DNA from: Akkermansiaceae bacterium | GTDB taxonomy: Bacteria; Verrucomicrobiota; Verrucomicrobiia; Verrucomicrobiales; Akkermansiaceae | Length of the DNA: 64,000 nt | Direction of reading: 5' to 3' | NCBI GenBank assembly: GCA_903906515.1 | Contig: CAIVKO010000108.1 | Coordinates: forward strand, 38,096 to 102,095 | The notes under the pieces: generated by a model | Told to the model about the DNA's origin: nothing | What the model saw: only the letters and a program-made list of their open reading frames with translations | Databases searched by the model: none | Shown here: piece by piece, positions 57,434-64,000 of the stretch | Layout: each line of letters starts with the position of its first letter | Numbering within the stretch: position 1 is the stretch's first letter | Position numbers and translations under genes: made by a program

Positions 57434-60400
57434 TTATTTCCGACCGTCCGCTGAGCCATCGGACAGGACCACGCGGAATCCGATGTAGTCGTTGCGGACG
57501 AGCGGGTCTTCGCAATCACGAAAGTCCGCACGCAGTTTGGTGATATTCCAGTCGCTCCATGACGCTCCGCGCAAGACCCGGAGTTTCATCGCGTCACTAT
57601 CCACTCCCTTCGGCAGAAGTTCCTCCGGGATCTCCTTGGGGTTCAGTGAATGTTGATAGAACGTGGCGCACCATTCCATGACGTTGCCTCCCATGTCATA
57701 CAGGCCGTATAGATTGGGCTTAAAACTGCCGACGGGAGCGGCGCGTGGCCAATCGTCCTCCCAGTTATCCCATGCCAGATCGTTGCGGTATCCTTTCAAG
57801 TCGCCCACCATCGCCTCCTTGCCACAATAGTTACCGATGTTCTGCGGCGGACGTCCGTTTTCCCAGATGAAATCATCCTTGCACGCGGCGCTCCACTCGG
57901 TGTCGTCCGGCAGGCGGTATCGCCATCCGGCAGGCAGGTTCGTGTCAAAACGGGTGAGCCACTCGCAGAATTTCTCGGCGTCGCGGAAACTGACGCAGAC
58001 CACCGGATGTTGCTCGCTCTGTTTCCAATGCGGATCTAACCAAGAACCTCGGTCCTGCACATACTTCGGAACCTCGTCTCCTTTTTTGACGGTGAGAGCC
58101 TCAAAACCAAATTCGCTTTTGGAAACCGCATCGTATTTGGAGGACTCGACAAAAGCCTTGAAATCGCCGACGCGTGTTTCCCACACACAGAACATGACCC
58201 GCTTGGTTCCGGCCTCGACGAAGGTCATGCCGAGCGGATTGGTGTAGGGTTTCCCCTCGGTCAGCGCGACCCCAGGACCTGTGAGAGGCGGAGCCCCGCC
58301 CGTAACCTCCGGCGGTTGAGGAATGACGGATGTGCCGGGCTTGCCAATCGTTTTCACCAACGCGATACCCACCACCACGCTGAGGATCGCTCCCGAGATC
58401 ACGAGCCAGAGAGCCGCAGAAATGCGTTTATGAGAATGCACAGGCGGAGATGCTATCGACGGAGCTATCGACGGAGCTATCGACGGAGCTATCGACGGAG
58501 CTATCGACGGAGCTATCGACGGAGCTATCGACGGAGCTATCGACGGAGCTATCGACGGAGCTATCGACGGAGCTATCGACGGAGCTGGCGATGGGGTGGT
58601 TGCAATGGATTCGGTAGGGAGCGCGCTGCCAGTTTCGGCTTTGGCCGGTTCATTCCTAACAACTTTTGTCACTAAGGTTTCCAAACTCCCCGTGCTGCCG
58701 TCGCCCGAAGAACTCCGGCTTCTCCACGATCCGCTTCCGGAGACGAACAGACTCTCATCCGCAGCCAACGCTTGCACAAGCGCAAGGCAGGAATCCCACC
58801 GCGTGCGGCGGCAGAGCGTCTGGCGGAGCAGTTGGTTTCCGGCCTCTGAGAGGCTGGATGTGGGGACGTAGGCATCCGCGGAAAACGCCACCGCATCGGC
58901 CGCTTCATGTCTGGAAGCCGCCCGATAAATCAGCCGTGCCATCATGTGGATACGGTCGCAAGCCAAGTCCGGCCCCACGAGTGCGAGAGTGGAACCGCCG
59001 GAATCCGCGCCATCGTTCAAGCCCGGCGGCAGATCGCCTGAACCTAACAACAAAGGGAACACGAGTGGTGCCGCGCATGCCGTTCCACCGATTTCATCGC
59101 CGTCCTCCATCCGCAACTGGGACGCCATCAACCCCACACCCGGCACGCCGCGCTCGATCGTCTCGTCGGCCACTTGTGCGACTGCAGCGAGAAATGAGAT
59201 CATCTCGCGCAAGACCGGCTTGCGCCGCAGCTTGAGCCACGATGCGAAATCCCCTCCTCCGCCGCCCTCCCACTCGGCCGCGAGGGAGTCTCCACTTTCC
59301 AACAGAAACAGAAAACGCGGCAGACCATCGGTGTGGCTGCGCCACAGACGCGCCAGATTGCCACGAGCTTTGGCCCGCAAGTCCGGTGATTTCGCCAGTG
59401 CGTCATCGAGCACGAAAACGATCCGTTTTTCGCGACCGCCCTGCAATTCCCCCATGAACCACTCGCCCGCCAGATCACGGTGCAGTCGGGTGAGCCGTGC
59501 GTAACGATCGTCCATCGACGCATCCACGGAAAGACTAGGCAGCTCGTCATCCGAAAACTCCTCGGGTTTCTCACCGATTTCCGCCATCGGTTCATACGGA
59601 TGGTTTGCAATGATCCGGTCAAGCCCACCTAACAACACGGCAGCCGAACTTGTGCGGCGGTCAGGATCTGTTTCCAGCAGACCTCCTAACAAATCGATGA
59701 TATCCGGCGGCAGGTGCGTGGGCATACGTCCGGTATAACCTTCGGTTGCCAGCCTGCACTGCAAGACTTCGTCGGTGGTTCCGTTGTCTGGGGCGCTGCC
59801 ATCGAGCAAAAACCACAACAACAAACCGAGTGAAAACAGATCGCTGCGACCATCAAGCGGAAGCTCGCGCAGTTGTTCCGGGCTGGCCCATTGCGCGGTG
59901 CCTTGGAATTTGCCACCGGTCGCGCTGGTGACCGATGCCTGTGCCAGGCCGAAATCGATGACCTTCACGTGGATTGGTGGCCGGGCGTGGGCGAGCATGA
60001 CATTGCCCGGTTTGAGGTCGCGGTGGATGATTCCCCGTGCATGGGCCGCTGCCAGCGCGGATGCCGCCTGGCGCAGGATTTCAAGCGCCTCGCCAAGCGG
60101 AAGCGGGCCAAGCTGGCTCACCCGCTCCGCGAGAGTACCGCCGGCGCAGTAGTCCATCGCGTAATAGATTTGCCCGCCATCGCTGATGCCGAAGTGGCGC
60201 AACAACGCGATATGTTCGTGGGTCAACCCCGCAAGGGCCCGGCCCTCGTTGAGGAAACGCTGGCGGATCTTGTCGTTGGCGGAAAGATCGCCCCGGATCA
60301 CCTTGATCGCCACTTCAGTGCCTAACAAACGATTGCGCGCCTTGTAAGTCCGGCCATATCCGCCGGATCCTAACAGCCACGGCTCGTCGCGGGCATTGCG

Positions 60401-60454
60401 CAACACCTCGTAGTCGCCGAAAAGCCACTCATCCTGGGTTGTTTTTCCATTCAT
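57434..60454 (-). CDS. Membrane Ser/Thr protein kinase fused to a SUMF1/FGE-like domain
   Basis: 1006 residues from ATG 60454. Residues about 10-290 are a Hanks-type kinase: G-loop LLGSGGYGRTYKARN, VAIKVI (Lys), MDYCAGGTL, IIHRDLKPGNVML, VIDFGLAQ, QWASPEQLRELPLDGRSDLFSLG. All catalytic residues are present. A second region (about 300-600) is unrecognised. Residues 624-667 are eleven APSI repeats, then a membrane helix (about 680-702). The C-terminal SUMF1-type domain (about 735-1000) has NPLGMTFVEAG, MGGNVMEWCATFY and RVLRGASW, but the two catalytic cysteines of formylglycine oxidase are absent near RGASWSDWNITKLRADFRD. The latter domain probably senses or binds in the periplasm, with the kinase cytoplasmic. 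Confidence 0.88.
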   Translation of the reverse strand: MNGKTTQDEWLFGDYEVLRNARDEPWLLGSGGYGRTYKARNRLLGTEVAIKVIRGDLSANDKIRQRFLNEGRALAGLTHEHIALLRHFGISDGGQIYYAMDYCAGGTLAERVSQLGPLPLGEALEILRQAASALAAAHARGIIHRDLKPGNVMLAHARPPIHVKVIDFGLAQASVTSATGGKFQGTAQWASPEQLRELPLDGRSDLFSLGLLLWFLLDGSAPDNGTTDEVLQCRLATEGYTGRMPTHLPPDIIDLLGGLLETDPDRRTSSAAVLLGGLDRIIANHPYEPMAEIGEKPEEFSDDELPSLSVDASMDDRYARLTRLHRDLAGEWFMGELQGGREKRIVFVLDDALAKSPDLRAKARGNLARLWRSHTDGLPRFLFLLESGDSLAAEWEGGGGGDFASWLKLRRKPVLREMISFLAAVAQVADETIERGVPGVGLMASQLRMEDGDEIGGTACAAPLVFPLLLGSGDLPPGLNDGADSGGSTLALVGPDLACDRIHMMARLIYRAASRHEAADAVAFSADAYVPTSSLSEAGNQLLRQTLCRRTRWDSCLALVQALAADESLFVSGSGSWRSRSSSGDGSTGSLETLVTKVVRNEPAKAETGSALPTESIATTPSPAPSIAPSIAPSIAPSIAPSIAPSIAPSIAPSIAPSIAPSIAPSIASPPVHSHKRISAALWLVISGAILSVVVGIALVKTIGKPGTSVIPQPPEVTGGAPPLTGPGVALTEGKPYTNPLGMTFVEAGTKRVMFCVWETRVGDFKAFVESSKYDAVSKSEFGFEALTVKKGDEVPKYVQDRGSWLDPHWKQSEQHPVVCVSFRDAEKFCEWLTRFDTNLPAGWRYRLPDDTEWSAACKDDFIWENGRPPQNIGNYCGKEAMVGDLKGYRNDLAWDNWEDDWPRAAPVGSFKPNLYGLYDMGGNVMEWCATFYQHSLNPKEIPEELLPKGVDSDAMKLRVLRGASWSDWNITKLRADFRDCEDPLVRNDYIGFRVVLSDGSADGRK
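58452..58583. repeat. 12-bp tandem repeat (11 units) inside the kinase-SUMF1 gene
   Basis: GCTATCGACGGA on the plus strand repeated perfectly eleven times. On the coding strand each unit encodes four residues (APSI), so unit gain or loss keeps the frame but changes the length of the linker before the membrane helix. Confidence 0.92.
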
Positions 60455-60610
60455 GTCGGGTCGGGGATTCCGCAGGTTGCCTCCCGGCATCGGCCGGCTG
60501 CCGGGTTTCTAGCGGAATCCGGGAATCCGCGCCAGCATGAACATGGGCAAGCCCGAGCAAGCGCCTCAAAATTGCCTTTGGATGACAGGATCGAAACGCC
60601 GAGTTGCAGG

Positions 60611-60757
60611 GATCGCAGAGGACTTCGCGGAGAAGAAAATGGGATTACTGTCATGGAACAAGATATGATTTTCATGCAGTTTCAATTCCAAAACCTTACA
60701 AACTCAGCGCTTTTCTCCGCGATCTCCGCGCCTCCGCGTTTCGCTGAAATTTTTTTA
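60611..60757. repeat. CCGCG-rich inverted repeat, copy 2
   Basis: GATCGCAGAGGACTTCGCGG at 60611 and its inverted counterpart CTTTTCTCCGCGATCTCCGC at 60711, followed by GCCTCCGCGTTTCGCTGAAA. It fills much of the 339-bp gap upstream of the kinase gene; the remainder shows nothing recognisable. Confidence 0.5.
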
Positions 60758-60793
60758 ATGCATCGGGTCCATCCCACCTCTCCCACTGTATCC

Positions 60794-62377
60794 TCACCTT
60801 GGACAGGCGGCGCCACCGGGTGAACAACTGCCGGTGGATGGATTGTTAGCAGGCGGCGGCGCCCCTTGATGTATCCCGCTGGAAGGAACGGGACCCCCAC
60901 TCGACGGACGCCCGATGTATGACGGGACCCCCTGCGGACCATGCGGCGGCATGCTACCAGTGGGAGAACCGGCCTGAGGGAGGGGGCGCGCGACGACACC
61001 GTCGCCTTGCGGCCGTCCTAGCGGAATTCTCACCGGGTTTTTGACCTCCTCACGGGCGGGTTTGACGGCATTATTGGGGCGGGCGGCAACCATGTCCCAG
61101 GCCGTGCTGCCGATGAGTTCATCGCAACAACCACCCATCAAGCTGCCAATCGGACCTGATGAGCCGGACCGTTCCACCGCTTGCATCGCGGACTCCCCGA
61201 TCGTGATGAGCCGCCCGAACCAATTGCCGGCCTCGATGGTCTCGCGGGTCATGTCGCCACGGTCCGGGCCTTGGTGCATGCGATCAACCGATCCGAGGTA
61301 TTTATAGGATTGGTTTTGATCGACCATATCGATGCGGGCCAATGTCGGCTGGCTTGTCTGTCCTGATCCCTGACGGAACCAGAAACTCATGTATAATTCC
61401 GGACGCCGCGGCATGCTCATCACCACAAACGTGTGGTCCTTTTTCTGATCATCGCGTTTAGTCACGCAAGTGATCACCTTGGCATCTCCCCATTTGTTTC
61501 CGTAGTCCTTGAGGATCGAGCGGACCTGTGGCTGGGTTTCTGCGGCGGTCTTGTAAACCGTGTCTAATTTACCACTGCGGATTTGTTCGAGCACTTCACG
61601 GGTTTTATCGCGCACCGGAGCCATGGAGGCATCGTCATTGTAGCGGGTTAGTCCGGCAAGGTTGCGCTCGAACATGGTGCCTACGGACTTGTGGTTGGTA
61701 TCCATCAGGGTCGAATCACCGAGTTGCATCGCCGAGCGCCAACCGTTTTTGGACGCATTGTTGAGAGGTGAGAATATTTTCTCAAAGCCCTTCACGGTGC
61801 GGGCGCTTGAAATTCCGGCGGCCAGATTGGACGGCAAGGGGCTGCGCAGCCAGTGAGGTTCGATCTCGTAGGGTGGCTTGGAGAGATTGCGCAGGGCATC
61901 CCCCATGATGAGGTCGGCGTCCGTCAGCGTGGTGCCACCTTCCTTGCGCGTCCACTCGGTGACCAGCGCCACATCGCTCCATGGCTGATAGTAAACCGCC
62001 ACGACCGTGGTGGTGGATGGAAAGCTCAGACTCCAGATGGATGTCTCGAAAAAATACACCCACCCTTTGGCCGGGTCGGTGTTGGGGCAGAGCGTTTTTC
62101 CAAGGAACCCGAACAACTTCCTAGCCTTTTCGGAATCACCCACATATTTCACGAAAGCGGCCTCCGATTCGTTCTGCGCCTGTTTACGGAACTCAAGCGC
62201 CTTCGCCATCATGCGGGCGCTGGGCGGATCCTCGGCTGCAGCAGCGGCGTTGGCAGACCCTGGGAAAACCAGCATGGCACCGATCAGGATCTGGAAACCC
62301 GTGCGGATGATCGCAGATGCACGTTTTAAGGAGCTTGGATCTTCACGGAAAATTACTGGGAGTTCTGTTTGCATCAT
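60794..62377 (-). CDS. Exported hypothetical protein with Pro/Gly/Ser-rich tail
   Basis: 527 residues. An N-terminal export signal follows a long n-region (FQILIGAMLVFPGSANAAA). The body (about 55-420) reads as a globular alpha/beta protein: FETSIWSLSFPSTTTVVAVYY, HTFVVMSMPRRPELYMSFWF, IGSLMGGCCDELIG. The last ~110 residues are Pro/Gly/Ser-rich (PQAGSPTGSMPPHGPQGVPS and more) ending in two Cys. The family is unrecognised. It sits between the kinase-SUMF1 gene and the regulator on the same strand, with gaps of over 70 bp. Confidence 0.65.
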   Translation of the reverse strand: MMQTELPVIFREDPSSLKRASAIIRTGFQILIGAMLVFPGSANAAAAAEDPPSARMMAKALEFRKQAQNESEAAFVKYVGDSEKARKLFGFLGKTLCPNTDPAKGWVYFFETSIWSLSFPSTTTVVAVYYQPWSDVALVTEWTRKEGGTTLTDADLIMGDALRNLSKPPYEIEPHWLRSPLPSNLAAGISSARTVKGFEKIFSPLNNASKNGWRSAMQLGDSTLMDTNHKSVGTMFERNLAGLTRYNDDASMAPVRDKTREVLEQIRSGKLDTVYKTAAETQPQVRSILKDYGNKWGDAKVITCVTKRDDQKKDHTFVVMSMPRRPELYMSFWFRQGSGQTSQPTLARIDMVDQNQSYKYLGSVDRMHQGPDRGDMTRETIEAGNWFGRLITIGESAMQAVERSGSSGPIGSLMGGCCDELIGSTAWDMVAARPNNAVKPAREEVKNPVRIPLGRPQGDGVVARPLPQAGSPTGSMPPHGPQGVPSYIGRPSSGGPVPSSGIHQGAPPPANNPSTGSCSPGGAACPR

Positions 62378-62451
62378 TCAATTGGTTTGTGTCCTTGAAT
62401 CGCAACAGCCGCACCATGTCAATTCCATAAACCCCTCTGAGTCTTTTCTCT

Positions 62452-63519
62452 TCATCGCTTCGCGGGCCCGATCGTTCCTCCCTCTACCAAGTGGGCTGAG
62501 GTGAGCGACTGGCGGATATCGGTTTTCCCGTGGCTTAGATGTTTGGCCCAGCGGACGACGCGCCGCACCACGTGAAGATGGTCCCACGTGATGTGGGCGA
62601 TGGTGGGCCGGCACCAGGCGAAGGTGCGATCAGGATCGGTGCAGATCAACGAGACATCCTCCGGCGCTTCGATGCCCCGCCGGGAAAGGTGATATTTCAC
62701 CGCATGGAAGAGATAGGCTTCATCGATGAGCAGGGCGGTGGGAGGCGTGAGACGGAACAGCGAATCGAGCAACTGCGGCACTTCTTCCGGGCTATCCTCC
62801 CAGTCTGGAAGATTGTATGAACTGGAGGGAATGCCCTGTGCTTCGAGTTCCTCCAGAAACGCCCGCTCGGTGGCCCCTGGCTGCGGCAGTCGCCTGACCT
62901 TCATGGCCAGCAGCACGATGCGGCGGTGGCCCAACTCGGTCAGCCGTCGGACCACATCGCGATAAGTCTGCTCCTTGTTCGGCCCCGCCCCTGCGATCAG
63001 CAACTCCCTCCGCCGCCCGAAGAGAGCGAAGGCTGGTATTTTCTCGCTGATAAACCACTCGAGTAGCTCTCTCGATGCGGCGAGCACCACCCAAGCGTCC
63101 GCATTGCTCTGCCGCACCAGATTGGCCACCCGGTTAACATCCATTTTCAGTTCGGTCAGGCCCTTGCCGTAGAAAAAGACTTCGTGCCCCGCCATTAGAA
63201 GCTGGTGTTGTAGCTCCACCAAGTATCCATCGGTCATTTCCAGCTTCCAGTGTAGCAGGATGCCGATCCTCAGTTTGTGGGGTGGCCGGGTTCCCTTCGG
63301 CGCCACGATTTTCCGTCGTTTTCCAGCCCCCTGCGGGATCAGCAGCCCCTGCGTCTCAAGCTGCCGCAGCGCGATCGTCACCGTTTTCGGGTCCACATCC
63401 AACTCCTTGGACAACTGCGGAAGGCCAGGCAAAACATCCCTCCAGCGCCCTCGCAACAACTCGCCTCGTAGATATTCCGTCACCTGCTCCGTGATCGATA
63501 GAAAACGTATCCCGCTCAT
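62452..63519 (-). CDS. GntR-type HTH / LacI-like ligand-binding regulator
   Basis: 355 residues from ATG 63519 (AGG-rich ribosome-binding region just upstream); ATG 63537 would add six. Residues about 5-75 are a GntR winged helix (ITEQVTEYLRGELLRGRWRDVLPGLPQLSKELDVDPKTVTIALRQLETQGLLI in pieces). From about 85 a periplasmic-binding-protein-like LacI fold follows (RIGILLHW, AWVVLAASRELLEW, GHRRIVLLAM, PTALLIDEAYLFHAV, DVSLICTDPD). This family in verrucomicrobia is usually linked to sugar use, but its target here is unknown. Nearest downstream gene on the other strand is the exported protein at the right edge. Confidence 0.85.
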   Translation of the reverse strand: MSGIRFLSITEQVTEYLRGELLRGRWRDVLPGLPQLSKELDVDPKTVTIALRQLETQGLLIPQGAGKRRKIVAPKGTRPPHKLRIGILLHWKLEMTDGYLVELQHQLLMAGHEVFFYGKGLTELKMDVNRVANLVRQSNADAWVVLAASRELLEWFISEKIPAFALFGRRRELLIAGAGPNKEQTYRDVVRRLTELGHRRIVLLAMKVRRLPQPGATERAFLEELEAQGIPSSSYNLPDWEDSPEEVPQLLDSLFRLTPPTALLIDEAYLFHAVKYHLSRRGIEAPEDVSLICTDPDRTFAWCRPTIAHITWDHLHVVRRVVRWAKHLSHGKTDIRQSLTSAHLVEGGTIGPAKR

Positions 63520-63932
63520 CTCCCTAAACCTTACCATCAAAAGGAAAGGCGTCGAGTGAAAAAAGGCTACAGCACACTGGAATCCGCCGTTTAACCTGCG
63601 GAATGCAGAGTTATCGATTATAAGTTATTTGTTATCAGTTAATTACGATCATGAAGCGTCAGCGGACAGCGTGTGCAAAAGGAGGAATCGGCTTCTTCAA
63701 CGAATCTCCAATCTCCATTCTCCATTTCTTCTGTCTCCAAGTCTTCTGTCTTCATCTTTTTTTTAAAATTCCCCTTGCTCCCCGCCCCTTCCCGCGCTTT
63801 GGTTGTCACGAAACTTATGAGTTCGCAACTGTCTGGTACTTGGCCATCACGCCAAGTCCACCCATGAGCGGGCTCTGATTTTCACACAAATCCCACCCAA
63901 ACCTCGATTCTTAACTGAAATCAATCAATGCC
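63520..63932. other. Gene-free region before the right-edge gene
   Basis: 413 bp. Contains an AT-rich repeat at 63623-63642 (see 45711) and a T-rich run near 63750-63770. The short open frames seen here are not convincing as genes. Probably the promoter region for the gene at 63933 and possibly for the regulator at 62452. Confidence 0.45.
63623..63642. repeat. AT-rich intergenic repeat (GTTATATGTTATCAGTTAA family), copy 2
   Basis: AGTTATTTGTTATCAGTTAA, one base different from the core of 45711-45742. Confidence 0.55.
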
Positions 63933-64000
63933 ATGAATAAATTCCTCTATTCAATTTGCGCCGCGATCCTCGCATGCTGCATGGCACATGGCCAAACTAC
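63933..64000 (+). CDS. Exported protein, N-terminal signal only (cut by the right edge)
   Basis: MNKFLYSICAAILACCMAHG followed by QTT, 22 codons and a partial one. A basic start and a hydrophobic core ending in AHG are typical for a signal peptide. The product beyond the edge is unknown. It is divergent from the GntR/LacI-like regulator, so it may be that regulator's target. Confidence 0.6.
   Translation, partial: MNKFLYSICAAILACCMAHGQT

Noticed and set aside
58452..58583. Possible origin-type iteron array
   Set aside because: The repeats are perfect in-frame codons within a long conserved gene, with no DnaA boxes or replication gene nearby.
58316..58675. Frame encoding an RRSYRRSYRRSY repeat
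   Set aside because: It is the opposite-strand reading of the 12-bp APSI repeat of the kinase gene.
63651..63878. 75-codon frame with Cys/Phe-rich product near the right edge
   Set aside because: No start context or similarity, located in AT-rich repeat-bearing DNA, probably chance.

Overview
The window looks like a chromosomal segment of a moderately GC-rich Gram-negative bacterium. The best guess is the PVC superphylum, most likely Verrucomicrobiota. That is inference from several traits: a str/S10/spc ribosomal cluster without rpmD and rpsN, a fused CcoN-CcoO oxidase subunit, Ser/Thr kinase-SUMF1 fusions, GYF-domain membrane proteins, a pseudopilin with Ala before the processing site, and sparse Shine-Dalgarno sequences. 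No 16S or other decisive marker is present. No tRNA, rRNA, CRISPR array or intact insertion sequence was recognised.

Left part (1-6860): a large protein is cut by the left edge. It has an archaeo-eukaryotic-type primase domain of the TOTE-conflict class and the beginning of a helicase domain. It lies just downstream of a half-size TauE/SafE transporter gene and holA. Then come lysC, an RlmM-like methyltransferase and a Sel1-repeat protein. Region 7239-12884 is a type II secretion / type IV pilus block with two tandem GspE/PilB ATPases, a GspF/PilC protein and a GspG pseudopilin, preceded by a possible sigma-54 promoter. Region 12932-20947 carries trmO, a large lipoprotein, a polyprenyl synthetase, a BaiN/HI0933-type flavoprotein, a sigma-54 activator with a degenerate receiver, and gmk.

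Region 20948-22535 is a decayed patch: two 58-bp direct repeats abut a 3'-truncated VWA gene, followed by a short hydrolase remnant. Next are an esterase-amidohydrolase fusion, alanine dehydrogenase, a winged-helix regulator and a repeat-rich lipoprotein. A cbb3 oxidase operon (small membrane protein, ccoNO, ccoQ, ccoP) runs leftward at 28669-32190.

Region 33470-49214 is one leftward ribosomal super-cluster: rpsL-rpsG-fusA-rpsJ-rplC-rplD-rplW-rplB-rpsS-[secreted coiled-coil gene]-rplV-rpsC-rplP-rpmC-rpsQ-rplN-rplX-rplE-rpsH-rplF-rplR-rpsE-rplO-secY-map. tuf, rpsN, rpmD and adk are missing from their usual slots, and a non-ribosomal secreted protein gene sits between rpsS and rplV. Downstream are a DUF3127 protein with an SSB-like acidic tip and a hypothetical gene.

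The right part (49777-64000) holds a GlgP-family protein without the PLP lysine, folD, a DUF374 acyltransferase, a GYF membrane protein, a group of lineage-specific genes around a membrane Ser/Thr kinase-SUMF1 fusion, a GntR/LacI-like regulator, and the start of a secreted protein cut by the right edge. Three copies of a ~140-bp inverted-repeat element (6861, 18678, 28504) and several families of short intergenic repeats are scattered through the window.
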